From: Aradus depressus
Lineage: Eukaryota; Arthropoda; Insecta; Hemiptera; Aradidae
DNA length: 64,000 bases
Direction of reading: 5' to 3'
Assembly (NCBI GenBank): GCA_963662175.1
Contig: OY759217.1
Span: 46,910,108 to 46,974,107 of the forward strand
Numbering within the stretch: position 1 is the first letter of the stretch; each line of letters starts with the position of its first letter. A program made the translations under genes and the position numbers. Positions 1-10,656 of the stretch are shown here, one piece after another. The notes under the pieces were generated by a model that was given only the letters and a program-made list of their open reading frames with translations, did no database searches and was not told the origin of the DNA.

Positions 1-181
1 TGGGAGTGCATTTGGCTATACAGGTATTGTTTTTTATTAAAGTCGCGATGTAAAAATACTCAATTTTAATAATTTTCCGATATAATTTTATATTCACTAT
101 TTACGTAAAAATGCACTCACGCAAGGAGAGATGGTATAATATATATATAGATGGTATTGTCCTTATTGGAAGATAAGCATA

Positions 182-770
182 CAGTAAACTCCCGATTATC
201 CAAGGGATTGACTGGCGTGGATACCGCGGATAATCGAATTTCGCGGATAAGCCGCAAAATTGCTGATAATGGTTAAACAAAGGCCGAAGGCACTAAAGAA
301 ACAACACACAAGTAGTGCTTTAAATAAGTTTATTATACAATAAAAGGACGTACCTGATAACAAAACTCAATCAATGTCATGTAGCTTATTAAAAAGTCAT
401 GTTTGTGCAGAAGACTCACTGGTCAGGCGATTCACTCGCACGCTAAGTAAGCAAACATCTGCAGTGCCGCTAGTCGCGTCCAAAACTGCTCAAGCACACA
501 CTACGTATATACCGATATATGTACTGCACAGTAAAACTGAACTACATAAACGTTTTCTACTGTACATACATTATTAAGTGTATTGTACTGTATATATTTG
601 TGATTTACTATTTTTATTACGTTTAAGTATGTATTGAGTAACTTTATTTCAATTTTTGTGAATTAATTTTCGGTTTCAAAACCTTCCTTTTTTATAAAAA
701 TGCCTCCTATAGGCACCGCGGATAATCCGCAAAGCGGATAAACCGCCCGCGGATAATCGAGAGTTTACTG
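182..770. mobile_element. Non-autonomous pogo/Tigger-like DNA transposon (MITE)
   Basis: The two ends are inverted repeats: the left end starts CAGTAAACTCCCGATTATCC and the right end is its near mirror (GGATAATCGAGAGTTTACTG). Each end is flanked by TA (180-181 and 771-772), the target duplication expected for the Tc1/mariner superfamily. The termini rich in GGATAA/CGCGG resemble those of pogo/Tigger elements. No transposase motif is visible in the 589-bp body; a 67-residue open frame at 374-577 looks fortuitous. It could instead belong to another TA-targeting family. Confidence 0.75.
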
Positions 771-819
771 TATAATACTTCGTGTTGATATATCTGTCCC
801 ACCGGGAGATATCGTATAC

Positions 820-1250
820 AAAGATAGACTTTTTTACTTCCTCAGCTATACGAAGTATAGAGGAAGTTATGTAATCGGTCAAAAATCCGATGCGGAGTTT
901 TCAACTCAGAACCCTCTAACGATTAAACCTACTGTTTTTCAGTCAAATCGGCCAAAGGGAAGAAGGGGATTAGGGGGAAGGCTTAAGATAAATACTGAAA
1001 TAACTACCGATAGAATGAATGTATCGTCACAATATTTTATATGTGTGGACAAAACCTGTCGATTTTAAGCTAAATCGGTCAAAGGGGTGAGGGGGATTAG
1101 GGGAGAGGCTTAACTCAAAAACTCTAATAACTGCCGATGTAATGAATGCATCGACATAAAATTTAGTATGAGGACTGAGGAGCTATATGTAAGACAACTG
1201 CCAGTACGGTCGACTGGTAATTGATTGATTAATTCGTTCTGGGGACGTAC
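820..1250 (-). repeat. Interspersed repeat family R-II, inverted copy
   Basis: This is one of about ten copies in the window of an unclassified repeat named R-II here. Its hallmarks in the forward sense are a short module meaning roughly 'cattcattacatcggcagtt', then a pyrimidine-rich block, then 'ccgattt.gctgaaaat', repeated one to four times, ending near 'acttc..ctatacttcg'. Here all modules read on the minus strand. No coding frame or terminal inverted repeat is evident. Confidence 0.6.
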
Positions 1251-1255
1251 ATTAC

Positions 1256-1670
1256 CGGTGAGTAAACCGACGACTTGTTTTGATCTCGCATAAGAGGTTG
1301 GAAAACATGAAATTCTGTTGGAAACTCAACATCCAATGTCTGACTATATATATAACAACTTCCTATACACTTCCAATGTAAGTAATAATTGTTGTCATGG
1401 TTACATAACTTCAACCAATGATCATGACGAATGTTTGTTCATTATAATTGAGTTTTGGTGAAGAGTGAATGAGGAGGAGACAAGAGATATCTGGTAATTT
1501 GGTAGAGCTCTGTATCGAGGGAGATAAAGCCATGACAGGAACAGGATGATGAAGATAAATGGGGACCTTCATCGGGATGTGTGGCGTAGTGGACACTATC
1601 GTACCACAAGTGTACTACCAATCCCTCAACCCATATATCAATGATATACATATTTTTGTACTGATATAGT
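1256..1670. other. Unassigned AT-rich spacer
   Basis: No gene, RNA or known repeat was recognised here. Short minus-strand open frames have no recognisable motif. Confidence 0.4.
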
Positions 1671-3105
1671 AAAGAGCTGGCCGTGTAGTAAAGAGTTGGT
1701 CGTGTAGTAAAGAGTTGGTCGTGTAGTAAAGAGTTGGCCGGGTAGTAAAGTGCTGACCGTGTAGTAAAGAGCTGGCCATGTAGTAAAGAGTTGGTCGTGT
1801 AGTAAAGAGCTGGCCGTGTAGTAAAGAGCTGGCCGTGTAGTAAATAGCTGGCCGTGTAGTAAAGAGTTGGCCGTGTAGTAAAGAGCTGGCCATGTAGTAA
1901 AAAGCTGCCCGTATAGTACAGAGTAATTTTTTTAACGTCCGTGTAGTAAAGAACTGGCCGCGTAATACAGAGTAATTTTTTTAACGGCCGGGTAGAAAAG
2001 AGCTGGCCGTATAGTAAAGATTAATTTTTTAACGGCCGTGTAGTAAAGAGCTGGCCTTGTAGTAAAATGTAATTTTTTACTCGGCCGTGTGGTAAAGAGC
2101 TGGCCGTGTAGTAAAGAGCTGGCCGTGTAGTAAAGAGTTGGTCGTGTAGTAAAGAGTTGGCCGGGTAGTAAAGTGCTGACCGTGTAGTAAAGAGCTGGCC
2201 ATGTAGTAAAGAGTTGGTCGTGTAGTAAAGAGCTGGCCGTGTAGTAAAGAGCTGGCCGTGTAGTAAATAGCTGGCCGTGTAGTAAAGAGTTGGCCGTGTA
2301 GTAAAGAGCTGGCCATGTAGTAAAAAGCTGCCCGTATAGTACAGAGTAATTTTTTTAACGTCCGTGTAGTAAAGAACTGGCCGTGTAATACAGAGTAATT
2401 TTTTTAACGGCCGGGTAGAAAAGAGCTGGCCGTATAGCAAAGATTAATTTTTTAACGGCCGTGTAGTAAAGAGCTGGCCTTGTAGTAAAATGTAATTTTT
2501 TACTCGGCCGTGTGGTAAAGAGCTGGCCGTGTAGTAAAGAGCTGGCCGTGTAGTAAAGAGTTGGTCGTGTAGTAAAGAGTTGGCCGGGTAGTAAAGTGCT
2601 GACCGTGTAGTAAAGAGCTGGCCATGTAGTAAAGAGTTGGTCGTGTAGTAAAGAGCTGGCCGTGTAGTAAAGAGCTGGCCGTGTAGTAAATAGCTGGCCG
2701 TGTAGTAAAGAGTTGGCCATGTAGTAAAGAGCTGGCCATGTAGTAAAAAGCTGCCCGTATAGTACAGAGTAATTTTTTTAACGTCCGTGTAGTAAAGAAC
2801 TGGCCGTGTAATACAGAGTAATTTTTTTAACGGCCGGGTAGAAAAGAGCTGGCCGTATAGTAAAGATTAATTTTTTAACGGCCGTGTAGTAAAGAGCTGG
2901 CCTTGTAGTAAAATGTAATTTTTTACTCGGCCGTGTGGTAAAGAGCTGGCCGTGTAGTAAAGAGCTGGCCGTGTAGTAAAGAGCTGGCCGTGTAGTAAAG
3001 AGCAGGCCGTGTAGTAAAGAGTAATTTTTTTAACGGCCTTGTAGTAAAAAGTGTTTTTTTTAAACGGCCGTGCACGGCCAGCTCCTTACTACACGGCCTT
3101 CTATT
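1671..3105. repeat. 19-bp minisatellite in 423-bp higher-order repeats
   Basis: The monomer is 19 bp (GTAGTAAAGAGCTGGCCGT and variants). Variant monomers recur in a fixed order every 423 bp: the marker TCGGCCGTGT followed by GGTAAAG begins at 2081, 2504 and 2927. There are three full higher-order units (1671-2093, 2094-2516, 2517-2939) and a partial fourth. Spacers with T-runs ('taattttttt') interrupt the monomers. The last monomer (about 3064-3100) is inverted, giving a small hairpin at the array end. Minus-strand open frames rich in the residues Y, T, L and S arise only from the repeat. Confidence 0.92.
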
Positions 3106-4264
3106 TTATTTGAAATAAAATTAAAAAATTGTATAAATATCAATAGCTTTAATTATTCAATAGTTTTTATTTTTTTAAGGTAACTTTCAAGACTAGTTAA
3201 TTTAATTTTCACCGCATAGAATACAAAATTATAAAAACAAAAATAAATATACCTATAATAATAAACTTACTTATAAAAATAATATTACTATAATAATGTA
3301 CAGCTTTGGCAGGAAAACCTTATGAATAATAAAAAATATTTTGAATAATAAAAAGCATAAACTTTATGTAATAAAAATAAGAATGACTTGGTGATGTCTA
3401 GGCTTGGTGAAATTCTAAAAAACATTTTCCGTGCAATGCCATATTTTGTCATATCGGGTTCCCGAGGAAACTCTGCTCATTACTTAAGATGAAACATATG
3501 CCTATCTTTGAGGCAGTTTTCCATTTCTTTCTACAAGTTCGTTTGCCTCACTTCTTTTGAACTGAAGAAATTCTAAATTTTTTCCTGGAGTTATGTCGTA
3601 GTTGCAGCAAATGAGAGATATGCTTCCGGTGTTAATTGCGAAAAATTAAAGATGGCGGCTGCAATATGGTGGATAGGTGATAGGAAATCTAATGAATCTA
3701 ATATTAATACTACAGCTCTTGTATAAGACTATCTCTTTCTAATCTTATTTATTTCTTTTTAGTTAATTCAAATAAAAGTTTGTTTTTAAAAAAGTTTATT
3801 TTTCTCACTAGGCAGTATGCTAGGAGAGATGTCCAAGCCGAAGTTTGCCTAGTTACTAATTAACAGCTTTAGTGAGCCCATGTCTTGTCTCTTGGAATGC
3901 ACAACTTGCAGATGTATGCAAATCCAGGACGGGGACCTACCTTCCACAGGCGCCCAACTGTTTATCCACATTTACGTTTAGTTAATCCAACGTTTCAAGT
4001 CGGTTCTATGGAGGCCCGATCCAAGTACTCTCCCTTATTAAATGAAAATCCTCCCTTGTTGAAGAGATTTAGGAAATGACTTGAACAGATGTGCTACTAT
4101 TCGGGGGAAATAACACTTTCATTTATTTTCTAGGAGCATTTCCCTAAAAACCACAATATTACTCTTTTTAAGTCTCTTAGCTTTCCAACTTTAAGCAATA
4201 TGTGCATCTTTACTCTTTATTTCGAGAGAATTGTTTTTCTCACTAAATCTCCAAAACTAGCCGA
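3106..4264. other. AT-rich spacer with a short shared segment
   Basis: No gene was recognised. A segment near 4020-4105 ('tactctcccttattaaatga', then 'gacttgaaca') is also found near 25505-25600, so part of this spacer is a dispersed repeat. The 64-residue open frame at 3885-4079 runs through it and shows no recognisable domain. Confidence 0.4.
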
Positions 4265-4480
4265 CCATTTGTGCTATAAATCTGTAGTTGACTTACATAG
4301 GCTTCTGAATCCTCTTACTAAATTTTGTGTCGATAAATTCATTACATCACAGTGTTTTTAAATTAAGCCCCCCCCCCCCCCCCCCCCCCCACTGATCTCC
4401 CCTTTTCCTTCTCCCGATTTCATAGAAAATTTGTAAATGCCGTCCTCTTGGGGTTTTGAATATAAATATGGGGCATGTTA
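4265..4480 (+). repeat. R-II repeat fragment with poly-C tract
   Basis: Forward-sense R-II modules: 'gacttacataggcttctgaa', 'cgataaattcattacatc', a run of C of about 21 bases near 4370-4390, then 'gccgtcctcttggggttttg'. The pure C tract is an expanded version of the pyrimidine-rich block found in other copies. Confidence 0.6.
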
Positions 4481-4635
4481 CTCACTTACAGTGCGGGGCT
4501 ACAGTTTCCATAAGTCTTGAAAACCCCCGTCTTACCACGATATTAATAGACTCTAAATCTTTGCATATCGTAAGCTTAATAACCCGATGATATATTTAGC
4601 TCCCCTCCCACGGTTTTATTTTATTATACTAACTA

Positions 4636-5303
4636 GTTTTTTAACGAGACAACATAAAGCAGCGCGTCTCCTATGGGCTCGTGAACATGTTGATTGGACT
4701 GATGATGACTGGGACCGTTGTTTATTTACTGACGAATCGAAATTTGTTCTCCGTCATCATGATAGACGTTTTAGAGTGTGGAGAGAGCGAAACCAGCGAT
4801 TTAACGCAGATATGACTGAGCCAGTACGCTCTTATGGAGGAGGCTCAATAATGGTCTGGGCAGGGATATCGAGTAATCGAAAAACTCAGCTGATAATGTT
4901 CAGGAATGAACATGTGACCGCACAAACGTAAATGGACAATGTCATCAGGCCTGTTATTGTCCCTTTATCCCAAGAAATTGGGGAAAATTTCATTCTTGTT
5001 GCTGATAATGCTCGGCCTCACAGAGCCAAGGTGGTTGTACGTTATTTAGAGGAACGAGAAATGACGCGCATGAACTGGCCTGCTTCTTCACCTGACATGA
5101 ATCCTATTGAGCATGTTTGAGATAAACTCCAACGCCAGTTGCACATGCGTTCGCCTTGTCCGGATAACTTGGATGAACTTGCAGATGCATTAATTGAGGA
5201 ATGGGCTTCTTTGCCCCAACATTACGTATTGAGCCTTATAAGAAGTATGAAACAGCGATGTGAGTCTTTAATTCGAAGCAGAGGAGGCCTAACATCCTAC
5301 TAA
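4636..5303 (+). pseudogene. Tc1-like (DD34E) transposase remnant with two nonsense codons
   Basis: One reading frame runs through the whole stretch and carries the catalytic core of a Tc1-family transposase: first aspartate in LFTDESKF, second in VADNARPH, and glutamate in SSPDMNPIEHV. There are 34 residues between the second aspartate and the glutamate, which defines DD34E. The frame is broken only by TAA at 4929 and TGA at 5118; the latter sits where relatives have tryptophan (EHVWDKL). The natural C-terminal stop is at 5301. The N-terminal paired-like DNA-binding domain, about 110 residues in intact relatives, is missing, so the copy is 5' truncated as well as inactivated. Confidence 0.88.
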
Positions 5304-5621
5304 AGAACTTTAAGAAAATAATAAAGAATAATGTCTTTAAAAATGTTTAATTGAAAAAAATTAAATGTAACTCCGGAATTGATTTTTTTTAAATTTTATT
5401 TGAGAACAGCTTTTGAGAACAGCTGGTGATCTAATACGATAAACATTAAATTTAACCTTACTTTCTTTTCTTAATTTAAAAATACGTTTTGTTCTTAATT
5501 ACTTGTTATTTTGTTTGTTTCTTTTCGTTTGTTTTTATAATTGTGTTCTATGTTTTGTTTGTAAATATTATTTTCATTTCTTTTTAATTTTGTTTGTTGC
5601 TGGGAGTTCTACATCCAGGAC

Positions 5622-6863
5622 ATGGATGCAGTAACTGACAGCGATTTGAACATCCCAAGCACCTCGGAGATGGAGTGGCATCAAGTGCCAATCAAAAGAA
5701 AAAACACACCCCCATCAGGTGATATGCATAAGGTGAAGGTACTCAAGGATCTCCAGGTGAGTACCAGCAACACGTATAGTCCACTGGAGAACTTGCCTTC
5801 TGAGGAGTGCAAACCACCTCCTATTTACCTGAAGTCTAATGTCAATTTTCGGGAGTTATGCCAACAACTTAATGGCATCATAAAAGATAAATTTCAATGC
5901 AAATCTACGGCAGGCTCGTTAATCATCTACCTTGACACAGCGGAAGCATACCGAATGACGGTCACGCTGTTCCGAGAGAGGGGGTATGAGTTTCATACCT
6001 ATCAATTGGAACAGGATAGGGCTTTCTGGGTTGTGATAAGACACCTACACCCTTCTGCGAGCCTTATCGAAATAAAGGAAGGATTGCGGGAGAAAGGTTT
6101 CATTGTAAGGAACGTCACAAACGTTCTACAGGCGGGCACGAAGAAGGCTCTTCCTCTTTTCTTTGTTGACCTAGAGCCTGGAGTGAACAATAAGGACATT
6201 TTTAACTTAGGCTCCTTGTTATATACAAGGATTAAAGTGGAGGAACCCAAGAAGAAACGGGAAATTATACAGTGCAAGAGGTGCATGGCCTACGGGCATT
6301 CTCGGACCTACTGCAATAACATGGTGCGTTGTGTGCGGTGCGGAGAGCAGCATCCATCCCCGGAGTGCCCCAGGAGTCTTAAGGAGCCCCCAACATGCGC
6401 GCTCTGTCAAGGCCAGCATCCCGCCAACTATAAGGGGTGCACGGTCTACCGGGACCTCAGAAGTCGGCGGAGCAACCCTGGCAGTCGACGTGCGGCCCCA
6501 GTACCAGCACCAGTGACCAATGCGGGGAGCCGGCTGGTCACCGCCCCGCCTCCTCAGGTAAGTGGGTCTGTGGGAGGTCCTCGGGAGGCTGCCCGGCCAG
6601 CTACCCGGCCCCATTTCTCCACCAACACCATACAACCCCCACTATCTTATGCACACGTCACCTCCCCACCCCCGCCTCCCCTCAAGAGGGTGCGGATGCA
6701 GCAACCCCGGGCTGACCCAGTACAGTCAGGGACCGAGCCAAACTCATTCCAAGGTATCAACGATCTTCTTTCATCCTTCATTTCTCAAATTCAAAACTTG
6801 GTCACCCCTCTATTTTCCTTGCTCACTTCGCTTATCCAAAAGTTAACCCTCACACATGTCTAA
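5622..6863 (+). CDS. Jockey-clade ORF1 (gag-like, zinc-knuckle nucleic-acid-binding protein)
   Basis: A 413-residue intact frame starting at ATG 5622. The middle third (roughly residues 105-205) resembles the PRE_C2HC region that precedes zinc knuckles in insect Jockey ORF1 proteins. Three knuckles follow at about residues 215-275: CKRCMAYGHSRTYC (CX2CX4HX4C), CVRCGEQHPSPEC (CX2CX3HX4C) and CALCQGQHPANYKGC (CX2CX3HX6C). The C-terminal third is rich in proline, serine and alanine. In this family ORF1 binds element RNA and helps bring it to target DNA in the nucleus. The stop codon overlaps the ORF2 start (ATG 6856, TAA 6861), suggesting ORF2 is made by reinitiation, as is usual for compact LINEs. 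No internal stop is present. Confidence 0.9.
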   Translation: MDAVTDSDLNIPSTSEMEWHQVPIKRKNTPPSGDMHKVKVLKDLQVSTSNTYSPLENLPSEECKPPPIYLKSNVNFRELCQQLNGIIKDKFQCKSTAGSLIIYLDTAEAYRMTVTLFRERGYEFHTYQLEQDRAFWVVIRHLHPSASLIEIKEGLREKGFIVRNVTNVLQAGTKKALPLFFVDLEPGVNNKDIFNLGSLLYTRIKVEEPKKKREIIQCKRCMAYGHSRTYCNNMVRCVRCGEQHPSPECPRSLKEPPTCALCQGQHPANYKGCTVYRDLRSRRSNPGSRRAAPVPAPVTNAGSRLVTAPPPQVSGSVGGPREAARPATRPHFSTNTIQPPLSYAHVTSPPPPPLKRVRMQQPRADPVQSGTEPNSFQGINDLLSSFISQIQNLVTPLFSLLTSLIQKLTLTHV

Positions 6864-9551
6864 TCCCTTCACAGGCAGGTCCCTGATAGTGCTCCTATGG
6901 AATGCTAATGGTCTTGTTAGACATTCAGGTGAACTGACTTACGTACTTCGGGAGAGGCGAATTGATGTCGCTTTAATAACTGAAACTCACTTTACAGATT
7001 TGACCCGATTTCACATAGACGGATACACGACTTACCGGACGGACCATCCAGACGGGACAGGCCATGCAGGAACGGCGGTGCTTGTCAGGAGAGGTTTGGT
7101 GCATCACTTTCTGCCTTCCTTCTGCGAACCTCACCTTCAATCGACAGCGGTCGAAATCTCATCAGCTTCTCACAATTTCACACTTGCTTCAGTTTACTGT
7201 CCTCCACGCCACAACATTACCCCGCAACACTTCACCAACTACTTCGACACTCTGGGTGATGACTTCATGGCCGGTGGAGACTACAATGCTAAGCACCTGG
7301 AGTGGGGATGTAGGGTCAACAACCCGCGAGGACAGACACTTAACTACGTATTGACGGACAGACGATACAGAGTCTATTCCCCCCGAGAACCCACATATTG
7401 GCCAACTAACAGAAGAAAACTTCCCGATATCCTAGACTTTTTTGTAGCTTCGAAATTCTTCCCCTATACATCATTAGAATTCCCGACTTAACATCAGACC
7501 ATTCTCCAGTAATTTTTACCCTAGATTCCCAACCTATTCAGAAGACACCCCGACCCTCCCTCACTTCAGGGCTCATTGATTGGGACAGATTCAGAGATAT
7601 TGTGACAGACAGACTTAATCTGTCAGTCACCCTGAAAGCACCTCATGACCTGGATGATGCAGTGAACTCTTTCACAACAACACTTCAGGAGGCGGCATGG
7701 AGCAGTAGCACCTCCGCTCAGCCTGTCCACATACACACACACAACGCACCACAGCACATTAGAAGGCTGCTGGTTGAGAAGCGCAGATGTCGTCGTCAGT
7801 GGCAAATACATAGATACCCATCCATCAAAACGCGACTCAATAGACTCACACACGAACTCAAAACAGCTATAGCACAATACAAAGCCGAAACGTTTTCACT
7901 TTACACTGACACACTAGCCACTGACGATGGATCTCTGTGGAGAGCAACCAGACGTCTACTGAACTTTTCTTCCTCCTTTCCCATTCAAAACCCGGACGGA
8001 ACATGGGCTAAATCGGACGAGGAAAAAGCACAATTATTTTCTCAACACTTAACAGACACTTTTACACCCCATGACTTTCATCATCCACTTCATAAACACA
8101 TACACGATTTCCTCAACACACCTCTACAACTGAGTTTACCGCCGAAACCCATCACTCCGTCTGAGGTGCAGCAGGCTATCCTTCAGCTTCCCAACAAGAA
8201 GAGCCCTGGCTATGATCTCATTACTGCCAGAGTGTTGAAAAATCTTCCGCGCAAAGCTGTCATCTTTCTTACCTACATTTACAATTGCATCCTTCGCCTT
8301 TCCTACTTCCCAGTTCTTTGGAAATTTTCTATCATTACTTTAGTTCCGAAACCAGATAAACCTAAACACTTACTCTCTTCATACCGCCCCATAAGTCTTC
8401 TTCCCACTTCTTCTAAACTCTTTGAAAAAATTCTTCTTAGCCGCCTATTACCTCTCTTCGAAGAACACGACCTTATTCCGAATCATCAGTTCGGATTCCG
8501 ACAGAAACACTCAACACTTCAACAATGTCACAGATTAGTTGATGAGATTTCCTCTGCTTTGGAAAGGAAGTGTTATTGCTCCGCAGCATTTTTGGATGTG
8601 AGTCAAGCTTTCGACCGTGTCTGGCATGTTGGGCTGCTGTATAAGCTGAAACATGTGATCCCTGACGGTTATTATCGTCTTCTCCGCTCTTACCTGGATG
8701 ATCGTTTTTTCCAGGTCAGACAGGGCAGTGTCCACTCTGACGTTCAACCCATAAGAGCTGGTGTCCCACAGGGGAGCATTCTGGGTCCACTTCTCTATGT
8801 TGCAAGCACATCCAGCATCCCAACATCGCCTGAGACGGTGTTAGCCACCTACGTCGATGACATAGCAATTTTAGCTACTAATAAATCGGCTGGGGACGCA
8901 TCCAAATCTCTGCAGGAGCACTTACACCTTCTAGAGGGTTGGTTGCGTCTGTGGAAGGTGAAAATAAATGAGATCAAATCCCTTCATGTTACATTCGCCT
9001 TGAGGCGCGGTGACTGCCCAACTGTATGGCTGAATAATGTCCCTCTAAAACATGACAAAGACGTACGATACTTAGGACTCTATCTTGACAGACGACTGAC
9101 ATGGAATAAACATGTTACACAGACTCGACAGAAAATGAAACGGCGATTTGGACTACTCAAAAGACTACTAGACAAGCGATCTCAACTTCACCTCAACCAC
9201 AAACTGGGTGTCTACAAGACCGTTATCAGGCCTATCTGGACGTATGGCGTTCAGCTCTGGGGTTCAGCTAAGCCCTCACACACAAAAAGAATTCAAGCCA
9301 TTCAAAATAAAATCCTCCGAACAATCACACAATGCCCTTACTACGTATCAAACATAACATTACATCATGACCTGAACATACCATTCTTACACGAAGTTAG
9401 ACAACAATTATACACAAATTTGCACAACAAGTTCACGTCACATCCGAATACACTGGTGGAAGCCATGTCGGTCCGGTCCTTGCCGGGCGGGCCTCCTCGG
9501 CGACTGAATCGTCGTTGGCCGCGTGACCTCCTGCCTGAGGAGGACCCCTGA
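6856..9551 (+). pseudogene. Jockey-clade ORF2: endonuclease plus reverse transcriptase, one-base frameshift
   Basis: The first frame from ATG 6856 encodes an APE-type endonuclease (LLWNANGL near the start, ITETHF, then AGGDYNAKHLEWG) and runs to a stop at 7489-7491. The frame then moves by one base and carries the missing catalytic SDHSP motif and the reverse transcriptase: SYRPISLLPTSSKLFEKIL, QFGFRQKHST, AFLDVSQAFDRVWH (motif A), GVPQGSILGPLLY and TYVDDIAIL (motif C). It continues to the C-terminal RRLNRRWPRDLL and stops at 9549-9551. The break maps to the C run at 7461-7464: one further C would rejoin the frames into about 898 codons. Motif C reads YVDD where the other Jockey copy in this window has YADD, and the residues just after GPLLY also differ, so some decay or subfamily divergence is possible. 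A sequencing error in the homopolymer is an alternative to a real mutation. Confidence 0.88.
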
Positions 9552-9699
9552 GGAGGCGGTGGTATTGACCAGCCGTCTCATCAAGAGACTCAAGTGGTAT
9601 TTCTGTTTTTCTTTGTGATTATATTTCCTTGTTGTGATATATTTCATAGTTGGAAATTATGTAATAAAGGTGAAAAAAAAAAAAAAAAAAATTTTATTT

Positions 9700-9865
9700 C
9701 AAAGAATAAATTGTTTTCTTTTAACATTCGTTCATGTGTCTTCATTTTAAACCCAATAAACATTACTATTGAATAAGTAAGGTTTTATTGACAAACAATT
9801 AATAACCATAAAAAAATGTTAGAAAAAATGAGTGGTCCACTTCAATTTTTGAGCAGTTTATATAT
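9700..9865 (+). mobile_element. Probable 3' end of the interrupted Tc1 element
   Basis: Directly after the Jockey target duplication comes A/T-rich sequence ending in 'gagtggtccacttcaatttt' and 'tgagcagtttata'. Termini of this kind, with CAGT beside TA, are typical of Tc1-like elements. Together with the transposase remnant ending at 5303 this suggests that 5304-5401 and 9700-9865 were once contiguous Tc1 3' sequence. The matching 5' terminus was not found, in keeping with loss of the transposase N-terminus. This is inference. Confidence 0.45.
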
Positions 9866-10369
9866 AGAGTGGGTTAATAATTAATATTTTTTATCTATAA
9901 TTTCATAAAATATTCAACGAAATTTCAAACGAAAACCATAGCCTCAAACCATGGAAGAGCGATGTTTTTCAAACATCGGCCATCGATGCACATCTCTTGT
10001 GTACCTTAACGGTAATCCAATTTCTAATAATATAAAATTTGAGATATGGGTTTTTTAACTCTGGAAAGCTATCCTTCCATACTAGATGCATTTCTCTAAT
10101 GGTTGTCAGATTCACAAGTACTTTTTTTTTCTTCCTCAGAAAAGATAATTTTAATAATTGTTTTATTAAAAATACAAATCATAAAAACAATATATTTTTT
10201 TTTTGTTTCTTTCTGTCGGCAACCACAGTTTTTACTTAGAAATACAAACAAACTAAATATAAGACTGCGTATCACAGTTTGTCCCATGAAGTTGGGGCTT
10301 TTAGACTTTTAATTCCACAAATATAAACTAATAAACTTACTAAGGTAAACTAACAAATAAAATGTTGTA
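9866..10369. other. Unassigned AT-rich spacer
   Basis: Nothing recognisable was seen here. Short frames on both strands at 10039-10312 are low-complexity, rich in phenylalanine and isoleucine, and look non-coding. Confidence 0.4.
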
Positions 10370-10382
10370 TATAAATATTAAA

Positions 10383-10643
10383 GAGAGCGCCGGTAGCTCA
10401 AGATCGTGGGTTCGAAACCTGGCCAAGGCCCTTAGTTTATTTTATCTGGGAAATAAAATAAACTGAAGCACTCCGTCCTTCGGATAGGACGTAAAGCGAA
10501 GGTTTGTCGTATAGGCTCGATGTCAGATACTGGTAGAAGACCCCTACCCTAGGTGAATAAAAATTTAGGGTAGGCAAAATTTAGGACTTTCACAGTAGTA
10601 GACCTCGTAGTTAAAGGCCCGGGCATGTGTCATAATAACTAAC
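10383..10643 (+). mobile_element. tRNA-derived SINE (family A) with 13-bp target duplication
   Basis: The head contains a tRNA-like promoter (GCCGGTAGCTCA and a B box GGTTCGAAACC), but the segment between A and B boxes is deleted relative to the other copies. The body carries the family motifs 'ttagtttattttatctggga', 'gtccttcggata' and 'gtaggcaaaatttaggact'. TATAAATATTAAA flanks both sides (10370-10382 and 10644-10656), fixing both ends of the insertion. Confidence 0.9.
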
Positions 10644-10656
10644 TATAAATATTAAA

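Larger units (their letters stand above)
5402..9690 (+). mobile_element. Near-full-length Jockey-clade non-LTR retrotransposon
   Basis: The element has a 5' leader of about 220 bp, a gag-like ORF1 (5622-6863), an overlapping ORF2 with endonuclease and reverse transcriptase (6856-9551), a short 3' UTR with AATAAAG at about 9663, and a poly(A) tail at 9673-9690. The sequence AAATTTTATTT occurs just before the proposed 5' end (5391-5401) and directly after the tail (9689-9699), consistent with an 11-bp target-site duplication, though its A/T-rich nature and overlap with the tail leave the exact edges uncertain. It appears to have landed inside a Tc1 element: transposase sequence precedes it and a Tc1-like terminus follows it. 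No RNase H domain is seen, as is usual for the Jockey clade. Confidence 0.85.

Noticed and set aside
1615..2739. Several minus-strand frames of 69-139 residues in the minisatellite
   Set aside because: They are translations of the 19-bp repeat (LLHGQLFTTRPALYY pattern) and have no gene features.
6002..6715. Additional frames on both strands over Jockey ORF1
   Set aside because: Shadows of the real ORF1; GC-rich proline codons keep other frames open by chance.
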